A DNA stretch of 64,000 nucleotides from the NCBI RefSeq assembly GCF_009811795.1, contig NZ_BLJE01000002.1:744001-808000 (forward strand). The letters are read 5' to 3'. Under the pieces are notes generated by a model, which had not been told where the DNA came from, did not search any database, and saw only the letters and a list, made by a program, of their open reading frames with translations. Positions 28,744-36,717 of the stretch are shown here, piece by piece (position 1 is the stretch's first letter; every line of letters starts with the position of its first letter). Made by a program: the position numbers and the translations under genes. Source of the DNA: Litoreibacter roseus. GTDB taxonomy: Bacteria; Pseudomonadota; Alphaproteobacteria; Rhodobacterales; Rhodobacteraceae.

Positions 28744-28845
28744 GGTTACAAAACCTGGGTGTTGAAGAGATAAGACCCAGGTTTCGTCACAAACGAACCG
28801 TTACAAAACCTGGGTGTAGGAGAAAGAAGACCCAGGTTCTGTAAC
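28744..28845 (+). promoter_or_regulatory. Two tandem inverted repeats upstream of abiEi (operator)
   Basis: AAACCTGGGT-N14-ACCCAGGTTT (28751-28784) and GTTACAAAACCTGGGT-N14-ACCCAGGTTCTGTAAC (28800-28845, one mismatch in 16) give four half-sites of the same sequence. AbiEi antitoxins bind inverted repeats in front of their own gene to repress it. The last half-site ends three bases before the abiEi ATG, so bound AbiEi would block both transcription and possibly initiation. Confidence 0.85.
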
Positions 28846-28848
28846 GCA

Positions 28849-29469
28849 ATGGCGCAGCAAAGACAATCGCAACGCGAACAATTGACGACGTTTCTCCGCG
28901 CAAACCCGATTGTGCGGGCATACGAACTTCGCAAGGTTGGTATCGCTAGCCAGACGATAAAGCGCGCAGTTAATGACGGAGAAATAATCCGCATCTCGCG
29001 GGGCCTCTATCAACGCGCCGATACCGACGTGGACTCTCAACAGGCACTGGCCGAAGCGGCAAAGCTGGTCCCGAAAGGTGTCATTGCGATGGTCTCAGCG
29101 CTTGCGTTCCATGGGCTTACGGATCAGATGCCTCGCAAAATATGGGTCGCAATAAACACCAAGGATTGGGCGCCAGCACCGGCCTACCCTCCGATCCGCA
29201 TTGTCGAATTCCGAGACAAATACATGCAGCATGGAATCGAATATCACAGGATATCTGGCGTAGATGTGCCTATATTCTCCGTACAAAAGACGCTCGCCGA
29301 CATCTTTCGCAACAGCAAGCTGGTTGACCGCTCGATTGCTGTCGAAGGGTTGCGCGCTGCGCTTGAACAGCGCAAGGCCACGCCCAGCACAATTGCAGAA
29401 GCTGCAATTGGGGGAGGTGCTTGGCGGATCATGCGGCCTTATCTCGAGGCCCTGACGGCGAATGGCTAA
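28849..29469 (+). CDS. abiEi: AbiEi antitoxin (type IV toxin-antitoxin)
   Basis: A 206-residue DNA-binding antitoxin. The N-terminal winged helix (about 1-60) includes the ISRGLYQ motif, and the C-terminal domain has FSVQKTLADIF, both typical. It autoregulates through the operators just upstream and neutralises AbiEii without direct contact in the classical system. No Shine-Dalgarno is visible before the ATG, so a leaderless or very short-leader transcript is possible. It overlaps abiEii by 8 bp. Confidence 0.9.
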   Translation: MAQQRQSQREQLTTFLRANPIVRAYELRKVGIASQTIKRAVNDGEIIRISRGLYQRADTDVDSQQALAEAAKLVPKGVIAMVSALAFHGLTDQMPRKIWVAINTKDWAPAPAYPPIRIVEFRDKYMQHGIEYHRISGVDVPIFSVQKTLADIFRNSKLVDRSIAVEGLRAALEQRKATPSTIAEAAIGGGAWRIMRPYLEALTANG

Positions 29470-30349
29470 AGAGCACACAAATCTAACCGCGTCGATCAAG
29501 CAGAGATTACTGAACCTCGCGCGCAACGAAGGCCGCGTCTATGAGGTCGTGCTGGTGCGCTATGCGCTGGAGCGGCTACTCTATCGCCTCTCGATTTCTG
29601 ACCACCGTGATCGCTTCATCTTGAAAGGAGGCATGCTGGTAACGCTCTGGATCGGGGGAAGTAGCCGCGAAACCCGCGACGCAGACTTTCTTGGATTCGG
29701 CGACTCCAGCACTGAAAACCTTAAGACTTCATTTGCTGACATCATGGCAATCAAGGCAGAAGATGGACTTGTCTTTGATACTCATGCGCTGACCGCATCG
29801 TCAATTCGCGAAGAAATTGAGTACGGTGGCGTCCGCCTACGAACGACTGCATTTTTGGAAAGATCACGCATCCCGGTCACAATTGATATTGGGTTTGGAG
29901 ACGCGATTGCTACCGACGCACAACCATTCGCTTATCCGTCGTTGCTCGGGATGGAGCAGCCACAAATACGTACTTATCCGCCAGCAACGGTAGTTGCAGA
30001 GAAATTTCACGCGATGGTGGAGCTCGGTGTAGCCAACGGTCGCATGAAGGACTATTTTGATCTTTGGGCGATTTCGAAAGCAGTGCCCGTTTCTGAAGGT
30101 GATCTGAACGCAGCAATACGGGCTACATTCGAGCGTAGGCGAACGGCCATTCCTGCAGATCGACCTCCTGGTCTTTCAGAGGGAATGTCGAAGGACCTTT
30201 CAAAGCAACGGCAGTGGCTCGCGTACGCTCGATCAATTGATCTAGCCAATCTTTCGCTAGAAGAGGTAGTTGATGAGGCGTGGGCACTGGTTGGTCCGGC
30301 GTGTATACGCAAAAGCCATCTCGACAAGAACGAGGACGAGGTTCAATGA
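29462..30349 (+). CDS. abiEii: AbiEii nucleotidyltransferase toxin
   Basis: A 295-residue DUF1814-type nucleotidyltransferase. Seen: LKGGMLVTLW, then ETRDADFLG (the D-x-D metal site), and PPATVVAEKFHAMVELG, RMKDYFDLW, the family motifs. The toxin is thought to modify tRNA or bind GTP to stop growth during phage infection. It is convergent with dcm; the two stop regions overlap by 7 bp. Confidence 0.9.
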   Translation: MAKEHTNLTASIKQRLLNLARNEGRVYEVVLVRYALERLLYRLSISDHRDRFILKGGMLVTLWIGGSSRETRDADFLGFGDSSTENLKTSFADIMAIKAEDGLVFDTHALTASSIREEIEYGGVRLRTTAFLERSRIPVTIDIGFGDAIATDAQPFAYPSLLGMEQPQIRTYPPATVVAEKFHAMVELGVANGRMKDYFDLWAISKAVPVSEGDLNAAIRATFERRRTAIPADRPPGLSEGMSKDLSKQRQWLAYARSIDLANLSLEEVVDEAWALVGPACIRKSHLDKNEDEVQ

Positions 30350-31899
30350 CGCTGGCTGACTGTAGTGCCGCGAAGAATTTCAAGAACGAGTTGCGCGATC
30401 TGCCTTGCAAGGAACGGCGGAACTGCGTTTCCGACTTGGACATATTGCTGGGTCCTATTGCCTAGGAACAGGTAGTCGTCGGGGAAGGTCTGCAGCCGAG
30501 CAGCCTCGCGCACGGTTAGGCTGCGGCACTGCATCGGATCAGGATGGATGAAGTAATGTCCATCCTTGGAGATGTGGCTCGTTACGGTAGTCGCGGCCGC
30601 GTCGGCCAGTTGGACTCGAAAACGGTCATTGAAGACGCCGCTGTGCCAGTTCCGATGATCCGGGCTGAGCGCGAGGGGAAAATCGGCAGCCTTCGGGCTG
30701 TAGCCGCGCACTGCCCCGAACACAGCGGCGAACAGATACCGTCCAAGATCTGAGGGCATGTGTCCTCGCGTCTCGTGCTGGGAAATGCCGCGCAGATCCG
30801 ACCGTTCGAGCCACCGCAGCAGTTCATCGTTCGAGGTGCCATAGCCATTCGGCTGGCATGACGCTGTCCGACGGCTCTGTGCTTCCGACTTCATTCGCTT
30901 TGCAACGGATGAGAATGCCTCCCGAAGCGGAGCATTCTCGTTCCCCTTGTGGATTTTGGCCAGAAGTTTCGCCGCTTCGACAACTTCGTCCCGCCACGCC
31001 GATGAATCGTCTCGACCACGACTAATGCCGCTGCGCAGGTCGGGCATCGTCCCGATCACATCGTTGACCGTTCGCGCCAAACCCGAGACCCCAATCTCGG
31101 CATGCGCAGCCTTGCCCGCAAGGTCGGACCGAATTCCGACGATGATCACTCTGTGGCGTCGCTGCGGAACCCCGAATTCTTCGGCGCGCACGATGAAATC
31201 TGACGGTCGAGCTGCTTCTTGCAGGCTGGCTTTTCCATCTTCCACCCGAACAGCCAGCAGCTCGTAGTGATGACCATGGCCCGTGCCGAGCGAGGACAGA
31301 TCCTCCATCAGCATCTCGAAGACAAGTCGGCTTTCGACAGTCGAGGACAGCATGCCCTTGACGTTTTCCATCACGAAGGCGGCGGGACGAAGCCTGTCGA
31401 GCACGCGGATGTACTCTCGGAAAAGGAAGTGCCGCTCATCCTCTTCAGGCACATAGCCGATCTTGCCCTTCGTCCGGGCGCGCCCCACCAAGGAATAAGC
31501 CTGACAGGGCGGTCCGCCAATCAGAATCGTATCGTCATAGTTTTTGCGTAACTTCGCTATGGCACCGTCAATCGCCGTCGCAGCAGCTCCAGTGCCGAGT
31601 TCGAGTGCACGAGCCTCATCAATGGCAAGCTGCCACGCTTCGGCGTCGACTGCTGACCAATCAGGCTCGGTGACAAGCCCCGCATGGAAATCGATGAACT
31701 GGTCGGGCAAGGCGCCGTGAAGAGCTTGGTATTCACGAAGGAACGCGCGCAGCGTCAGGGTGCGATGGGCCGATTCCTCCTTCTCCACCGAGATGCCGAT
31801 CCGGAACGGCGCATGTCCGTCCTCGACGAGAGAGGCAAAGCCCTCGCCCAGTCCGCCTGGACCGGCGAACAGATCGACAATGCCGAAAGTGGCTGACAA
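30343..31899 (-). CDS. dcm: DNA (cytosine-5)-methyltransferase
   Basis: A 518-residue C5 methylase. Seen: motif I DLFAGPGGLGEGF for S-adenosylmethionine, motif IV GGPPCQAYS with the catalytic Cys, motif VI MENVKG, motif VIII PQRRHRVIIVG, and the C-terminal motif X VGNAVPPFLA. The region between VIII and IX is long, holding the target-recognition domain. It is divergent from vsr, as usual for Dcm/Vsr pairs. It could be the self-marking methylase of the GHKL-Z1 operon. Confidence 0.93.
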   Translation of the reverse strand: MSATFGIVDLFAGPGGLGEGFASLVEDGHAPFRIGISVEKEESAHRTLTLRAFLREYQALHGALPDQFIDFHAGLVTEPDWSAVDAEAWQLAIDEARALELGTGAAATAIDGAIAKLRKNYDDTILIGGPPCQAYSLVGRARTKGKIGYVPEEDERHFLFREYIRVLDRLRPAAFVMENVKGMLSSTVESRLVFEMLMEDLSSLGTGHGHHYELLAVRVEDGKASLQEAARPSDFIVRAEEFGVPQRRHRVIIVGIRSDLAGKAAHAEIGVSGLARTVNDVIGTMPDLRSGISRGRDDSSAWRDEVVEAAKLLAKIHKGNENAPLREAFSSVAKRMKSEAQSRRTASCQPNGYGTSNDELLRWLERSDLRGISQHETRGHMPSDLGRYLFAAVFGAVRGYSPKAADFPLALSPDHRNWHSGVFNDRFRVQLADAAATTVTSHISKDGHYFIHPDPMQCRSLTVREAARLQTFPDDYLFLGNRTQQYVQVGNAVPPFLARQIAQLVLEILRGTTVSQRH

Positions 31900-31908
31900 A
31901 TCAGGCTC

Positions 31909-31938
31909 CTGACGAAATTAATTCTGTCGGTGTATACT
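31909..31938 (+). promoter_or_regulatory. Promoter of vsr
   Basis: -10 TATACT (31933-31938) with a CTGACG -35-like hexamer (31909-31914) at 18 bp, in the short divergent spacer between dcm and vsr. Confidence 0.5.
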
Positions 31939-31966
31939 AGGTTCCAGATCGAAGACCAGGGTGCAC

Positions 31967-32410
31967 GTGACCGATATCGTAGACAAACAGACCCGTTCCC
32001 GGATGATGGCCGGGATCAAGGGGAAAGACACGAAGCCTGAACTGGTGCTACGGCGGGCACTTCATGCGCGCGGCTTCCGTTACCGGCTGCATTCGAAGAA
32101 TGTCCCCGGACGACCTGACCTCATGTTTCCAAAACATCACGCAATCGTCTTCGTACACGGCTGCTTCTGGCACCGCCATAAGGGATGCCGCTACACAAGC
32201 ACTCCATCGACGCGTCCGGAGTTCTGGAAAGCGAAATTCGATGCAAACGTCGCGCGGGACCGGGACGTTCAAGACAAGCTCCTTGATTCAGGATGGCGAG
32301 TGGCAACAGTTTGGGAATGCACACTACGGACACCCGAGAAAATCAATGAAACAACCGATCTACTGTCTGAATGGCTCCCGGGTGGCGAAAGCGAAGTCAT
32401 TATTGGCTGA
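31967..32410 (+). CDS. vsr: Very short patch repair endonuclease Vsr
   Basis: A 147-residue nuclease that nicks next to T:G mismatches created by deamination of 5-methylcytosine. Seen: SRMMAGIKGKDTKPE, RPDLMFPKHHAIVFVHGCFWHRH with catalytic Asp and His, and GCRYTSTPSTRPEFW. GTG 31967 is preferred to GTG 31961 because it gives the usual N-terminus (TDIVDKQTRSRMM) and has AGGG five bases upstream. Its place beside dcm is classical. Confidence 0.93.
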   Translation: MTDIVDKQTRSRMMAGIKGKDTKPELVLRRALHARGFRYRLHSKNVPGRPDLMFPKHHAIVFVHGCFWHRHKGCRYTSTPSTRPEFWKAKFDANVARDRDVQDKLLDSGWRVATVWECTLRTPEKINETTDLLSEWLPGGESEVIIG

Positions 32411-32531
32411 GCAGAAAAAAAGCGACGACAAACCGGCCCAAGAGTTTCAAAGTAATTTGGAGTCTCAGTGCTTTCGCGTAGTTGCATTGGCAGCAGTTTC
32501 GAGTTTTCCTGTGTATGAAAGACCAAAGTGA

Positions 32532-33446
32532 GTGACGAAAATGCTTCTACCGAGAGACGAGGAAGGTCGCAAACTGGATGCAGAATTCGCGCTTGAGAAA
32601 ACAAATGATGGCTTCGCTCTAACTGTAGAATCTCGCAGTGGGTCGGATCTTGGACCCAACCGTAGCCGCAATAAGGAATACGCAGCTGGAATGCGTATGC
32701 ACCTATTGCGCATGGCGGAGCACGACATGACTCTTCTTGAGATCCAAGTCGCCAGTGCGAAGGCGCTAAAACTACCGGAGTCTGACCGTGTGGTCGTGCC
32801 GAACGGCTACTCGCTGCCTCTTCAAATGAGCAAAGTGAGCGATTTCGAGCGATTGAGGTTGGCCATCGGGCGGAAATCGGCCGCATTCCAAAACACCTCG
32901 AAGTCCACCGGCAACAACACGAAGAAAATGCATTTGATCGTTCGATCGCCAAGTGCGGCGGCCATGTCCCAGAAAGCGTTGGAGGAATTATTCACTGGCC
33001 GGGCAGAACTGTCAAACTGGACTGAGCAACCGACCGACGACGAAGAAGAACTCCGAAGGCGAGTGCTCAAAGCGCGCCGTCTGGCGCGCATGAAACGCGG
33101 ATCGCGTAGTACAACGCCGGATGGTCAGAGAAATGTTAAAAAGATTAGCGGGGCTTCAAACCGGTTTGTTCGCGATCCGAACGTGATTGCCTGGGTCTTG
33201 GAAGAGGCTAGCGGAACATGCGATGCGTGCGGTCAAAATGCCCCTTTCGAGCGTGATGACGGCGACCCTTATCTTGAAGTTCACCATGTTCGGCCACTTT
33301 CAGAAGGAGGACCTGACACGATCGACAATGCCCTCGCTTGTTGCCCCAACTGTCACCGCGAACTACACTTCGGTCGACAGCGCCACCGTTTTAGATTGGA
33401 AGTTGTTCACCGTATCAATCGGCTCCGGGACTGGCCAGCGAGATAA
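32532..33446 (+). CDS. HNH endonuclease
   Basis: A 304-residue protein. The C-terminal 90 residues are a zinc-supported HNH nuclease: CDACG and CCPNC cysteine pairs around LEVHHVRPLSEGG, then NCHRELHFG. The N-terminal 200 residues are not recognised and could recognise modified DNA. Starts GTG 32532 and ATG 32541 are both possible. It follows vsr by 121 bp on the same strand and is a possible type IV restriction nuclease, by inference. Confidence 0.8.
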   Translation: MTKMLLPRDEEGRKLDAEFALEKTNDGFALTVESRSGSDLGPNRSRNKEYAAGMRMHLLRMAEHDMTLLEIQVASAKALKLPESDRVVVPNGYSLPLQMSKVSDFERLRLAIGRKSAAFQNTSKSTGNNTKKMHLIVRSPSAAAMSQKALEELFTGRAELSNWTEQPTDDEEELRRRVLKARRLARMKRGSRSTTPDGQRNVKKISGASNRFVRDPNVIAWVLEEASGTCDACGQNAPFERDDGDPYLEVHHVRPLSEGGPDTIDNALACCPNCHRELHFGRQRHRFRLEVVHRINRLRDWPAR

Positions 33447-33884
33447 TTCTTGCCATAATAGATGTATCTTTGCCCGAGCATTTGAATTTTCAGCTTTCTC
33501 ATTTTAAATATATTGTTCGCTACTCCGATGCATCTGGATGCGTGCGTATTGTTGAGAAGGGCTTGGCGCGACATGCTGGGTATTTGGGAGCTACAGACTT
33601 CTTCCGAATTTCGTCTTCGCCACATTGCAGAGATGTTGCAGAAAACAGAAATCCGCTCCGAGGGGCGGCCAGTTACTCACCTGTTATCTAACAGAGATTT
33701 TGGCTCAGGCGGTAGGGATTGAACCTACGACCAATTGATGAACAGTCATACTTCTCCCTTTTGGATGGCAGCCTTCGCGAAATATGTATAGAGCATTCGC
33801 ACCCGCCGCGAACTTCCGCTTTCTGCCCTCTAGTCCTCGCACTTTGCAATATCGACCAACCCCGATGTGATCGGTTGATCAAAG
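33447..33884. other. 438-bp spacer with a tRNA 3'-end remnant
   Basis: No supported protein gene. Most of it is AT-rich text; the tRNA-like remnant at 33701-33736 is described separately. Confidence 0.45.
33701..33736 (-). pseudogene. 3' fragment of a tRNA gene
   Basis: Read on the minus strand it gives a T arm GTAGG-TTCAATC-CCTAC, a seven-base acceptor strand CGCCTGA, discriminator G and CCA. No D arm, anticodon arm or matching 5' acceptor strand is present upstream. It looks like the leftover of an attachment site or a broken tRNA, carried in the cargo. Confidence 0.6.
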
Positions 33885-34148
33885 CTACGCCCCTTTTATT
33901 GCGCTGTGCGTTACAGCGGCGCGCTCGACATCACTTACGAACTCGGCAAGCGGGATGCCCAGCTCTCGGCAGATCGCATCCATCACTGTGAGGGTTGGTT
34001 GTCTTCGACATGTTTCCAAAAATGAGATGTAGCTCATGGAAAGATCTGTGCGGAACGCGAGTTCCTCCTGTGACAGGTTCGCGGCCTTCCGCTTTTCGCG
34101 AAGTGTCCGCGCGTATGCGGCTATCAAAGCTTGGTTTTTCCGTTCCAT
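33885..34148 (-). CDS. XRE-family transcriptional regulator
   Basis: An 87-residue helix-turn-helix protein: LREKRKAANLSQEELAFRTDLSMSYISFLETCRRQPTL is interrupted here only for length; key parts are LSQEELA and SYISFLE. ATG 34148 is preferred, though an in-frame start at 34172 exists. It is divergent from the ParA-like gene and faces a 36-bp palindrome, so it most likely represses both directions. Confidence 0.85.
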   Translation of the reverse strand: MERKNQALIAAYARTLREKRKAANLSQEELAFRTDLSMSYISFLETCRRQPTLTVMDAICRELGIPLAEFVSDVERAAVTHSAIKGA

Positions 34149-34180
34149 CCTGACTCTGTCAGGGAACGGCACCGATAACT

Positions 34181-34216
34181 CTAATGACTATAGTAACAAT
34201 TTACTATAGTCATTAG
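34181..34216. promoter_or_regulatory. 36-bp perfect palindromic operator between xre and parA-like genes
   Basis: CTAATGACTATAGTAA, spacer CAAT, then its exact reverse complement. Each arm contains TATAGT, a -10-like hexamer, so one bound dimer could cover divergent promoters of the XRE gene and of the ParA-like operon. Confidence 0.8.
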
Positions 34217-34283
34217 AAGAAGTGGGTCAGAAGCGTGGGTGCGGGAGCGTGCTGCGCGTTTTGAGGTAGAGGAGCAACTTCAA

Positions 34284-34997
34284 ATGGAGCTGCAACTGCA
34301 CACAGTCTCATGCCTCGGCTTCAAGGGTGGGGCGGGTCGGACAACCACAGCGGCTGCGCTGGCTGTCGGTCTAGCATCAATTGGTCAACGCGTTGCGCTT
34401 ATTGATGCGGGATATGCAGTTCCGCTTGAGGAACAACTTGTGTTAACAGGACGCGGCTACGGTGCTGTGCCGGATCACAGCGTCCTTGGTCGATGGGCCG
34501 ACACGGCACATAGTGGCTCATTTTGCGGTGGGGAGCTTCAGTACATTCGAGCGACAACCGCTGCCTATCTAACGGTAGTGCTTGATCAGCTTTGGCGAGA
34601 GAATTGGGCCTACGCCATTGTTGACACCCCAGCTCACCAGACATTGTCCGTTTTTGAAGCAGCGGACCGATCCTCACTACTGATCGTTCCAGCGCGGAGT
34701 GCCTCAGACGCCAAAGAGACCAAGGACCGCCTTCCGGAGGAATTCTTAACCAAGCAAGATAGGCTCAGATGTTTGGTGGCAGGTGCCGAGCAGCCACAGC
34801 ACGTCCGCGCCGCGTTCTCGCCGCTGCCAATACTGAAAACAGAGCTGCCCTTCGACCCAAACTTTATGGCGTTCATTCCGCATCAGAACCGCAGTGAAAG
34901 TCAAAACATGTCGAACAACCATTGGCAGGGGTGGTGCATCCAACTAGCGAATGAAGTCCTGGAATTGATATCTGAACGTGAAAGTATGGTGTCATGA
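34284..34997 (+). CDS. ParA-like P-loop ATPase
   Basis: A 237-residue MinD/ParA-type ATPase. Seen: deviant Walker A KGGAGRTTT (Arg where Lys of GK[ST] is usual), switch ALIDAG, and Walker B AIVDTPAH. No ParB partner is present. ATG 34284 is chosen for GAGGAG about nine bases upstream. It overlaps the next gene by 4 bp. In this context it may act in a chromosomal/transposon accessory module rather than plasmid partition; function unknown. Confidence 0.75.
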   Translation: MELQLHTVSCLGFKGGAGRTTTAAALAVGLASIGQRVALIDAGYAVPLEEQLVLTGRGYGAVPDHSVLGRWADTAHSGSFCGGELQYIRATTAAYLTVVLDQLWRENWAYAIVDTPAHQTLSVFEAADRSSLLIVPARSASDAKETKDRLPEEFLTKQDRLRCLVAGAEQPQHVRAAFSPLPILKTELPFDPNFMAFIPHQNRSESQNMSNNHWQGWCIQLANEVLELISERESMVS

Positions 34998-35581
34998 CAG
35001 TTGTAACGGCGTCACTTGATGTCGTGCGCGGCATCGTGACGGCCTGCAAAAAGCAAATGGACTCGGTGCGCATCAACCAGACTACCGGCTATGGCAAGAT
35101 CAATGGTACGTGCGAGCTGTGGCTGCGGGACAGCGCCGGACATGAGCACCGATATCAGGGCGAGCTGTTCGAAGCCGCGCAGCCCGGCCACGAAGTTGCT
35201 GTCGTCAGTGACCGGACCTCCGGCAAGCTCCTCGCCTTTGCAAACCTAACGACGCAGAAAGTTCACGATGCCGCTGAACTTTCCGTCAAGACAACGCCCG
35301 GCGCTACACTTATCAGCACGTTCGGGTTCAGTCTTCTTCTGGCCTTCCCCGGACTGTTTCCGTGGTTCATGATGTTGGATGCCATCGGTCTCGCCGATAA
35401 CGCCTTCTCGGCCGCTGGCCTCCAAAACTATGTTGTCTTGCTCCTCGGCTGCGTCTTTGCCGGTGTTACCATTTGGTCTAAACGCTACGAAGAGCGCACC
35501 GCGCGCCTGAAAGCCGAGATCAACCGCGTTCTCGGTCAAAAAGAACCAATCGCCTCCACTGCAAATCGGCAAACTGAGTAA
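34994..35581 (+). CDS. Two-helix membrane protein of the ParA-like operon
   Basis: A 195-residue protein: an N-terminal beta-rich cytoplasmic domain with a VRINQTTGYGKINGT pattern (about 25-90), two membrane helices at about 103-127 and 144-160, and a short charged tail. It overlaps the ParA-like gene by 4 bp and precedes a phosphoesterase by 4 bp. No family recognised. Confidence 0.7.
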   Translation: MTVVTASLDVVRGIVTACKKQMDSVRINQTTGYGKINGTCELWLRDSAGHEHRYQGELFEAAQPGHEVAVVSDRTSGKLLAFANLTTQKVHDAAELSVKTTPGATLISTFGFSLLLAFPGLFPWFMMLDAIGLADNAFSAAGLQNYVVLLLGCVFAGVTIWSKRYEERTARLKAEINRVLGQKEPIASTANRQTE

Positions 35582-35585
35582 GACA

Positions 35586-36146
35586 ATGATGAATTGGTAT
35601 ACAGCCGATACACATTTCGGCCACGAGAACATTATCAGGCACTGCGGGCGTCCGTTCCAGTCGGCAGGCCACATGGATGCGGTATTGATAGAGAACCTCA
35701 ACGCGAAGGTTGGCCCCGAGGATGCGCTCTGGATTGTTGGTGACTTCGCCTTCGGTCAGAAGGCAAAGGATCGCAACTGGTTGACGAAGATCTTCGCAAA
35801 GCTGCCGGGGGCGGAACAGCACCTTATCATCGGGAACCACGATGGCGAAGCGACCCAGCAGCTGCCTTGGACCAGCGTGACACCTCTTGCCGAAGTGGCG
35901 GATGGCCAAGGCCCACATTCGGTGCTTTGTCATTACCCGATGATCACATTGCACCGCGCCCGAAAAGGCGCGCTTCACCTGTTCGGCCATGTTCACGACC
36001 AGTGGATGGGAAGCAGGAATGCCGTCAACGTCGGCGTTGATGTCTGGGGTTATGTCCCGATCACAATCCGAGACATCGAACAACGCGCAAAGGCACTGCC
36101 CGAGAACAAGCACTGGCAGGACGTAGAACATAATGCGGAGCTTTGA
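35586..36146 (+). CDS. Calcineurin-like metallophosphatase
   Basis: A 186-residue phosphoesterase. Seen: DTHFGHENI, GDFAFG, GNHDG, CHYPM and FGHVHDQW, the metal-binding set. Proteins of this size in phages and plasmids are often labelled hydrolase or metallophosphatase; substrate unknown. It follows the membrane protein gene closely, and its end lies one base before the next small gene. Confidence 0.85.
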   Translation: MMNWYTADTHFGHENIIRHCGRPFQSAGHMDAVLIENLNAKVGPEDALWIVGDFAFGQKAKDRNWLTKIFAKLPGAEQHLIIGNHDGEATQQLPWTSVTPLAEVADGQGPHSVLCHYPMITLHRARKGALHLFGHVHDQWMGSRNAVNVGVDVWGYVPITIRDIEQRAKALPENKHWQDVEHNAEL

Positions 36147-36147
36147 A

Positions 36148-36357
36148 ATGACCCAAACTGGTGGCAACGCGAAAAGCGATCTCGATGACAGCATCATCGC
36201 ACAATTGATCGAATGCGGCTTGCATGCGCGATACAGCAAAGACGTCAAAGGTGGCTGGTGGGCCAGAGCTCAGATCAGGGAAGAGCTCTTGAAGCGCGGC
36301 TGGACTTTGCCGCCATACACGCATGCGCATGAACTCAACGACAATGCGGAGGTGTAG
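36148..36357 (+). CDS. Small hypothetical protein
   Basis: 69 residues, charged, with a WWARAQIREELLKRGW helix and no known motif. It starts directly after the phosphoesterase stop and is followed 4 bp later by another small gene, so it is probably co-translated. Confidence 0.55.
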   Translation: MTQTGGNAKSDLDDSIIAQLIECGLHARYSKDVKGGWWARAQIREELLKRGWTLPPYTHAHELNDNAEV

Positions 36358-36361
36358 TAAG

Positions 36362-36589
36362 ATGTCACGATCCAGACGCAAGACACCGATCACGGGTATC
36401 ACCAAGGCCGAGAGCGACAAGCGCTTCAAGAAAGTAGAGCACAAGCGAGCGCGCCAGAAACTCAAAGCTGCGGACCTGACAGAATACACGCAACCCGACC
36501 CGAAAGCCTTCGGCAACCCTTGGGCCAGCGACAAGGACGGGAAGCAAAGGATTGACCCGGACAAGTTCCCAGATTTGATGCGGAAATAG
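36362..36589 (+). CDS. Small basic hypothetical protein
   Basis: 75 residues, very basic N-terminal half (SRSRRK, KRARQK), then KAFGNPWASDKDGKQ. ATG 36362 follows GGTGTAGTAAG. It is the last gene of the operon from 34284. The composition is like small conserved proteins carried by plasmids and phages. Confidence 0.6.
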   Translation: MSRSRRKTPITGITKAESDKRFKKVEHKRARQKLKAADLTEYTQPDPKAFGNPWASDKDGKQRIDPDKFPDLMRK

Positions 36590-36717
36590 CTCTCGGGAAT
36601 TGTTCATTTTCAGAGCTCGACTATGGTCAGCGGCTGTTCGCTGTGCCGGCTATTAACTCACAGAATGCGGACGAAGCTGCCTTTCGATTGGCGAATTCGA
36701 AGGTCTGCTCTCGAAAG

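Noticed and set aside
28744-28845. Repeats before abiEi looked like a short CRISPR array
   Set aside because: Only two inverted units with 14-bp centres; they fit the known AbiEi operator and no cas genes are near.
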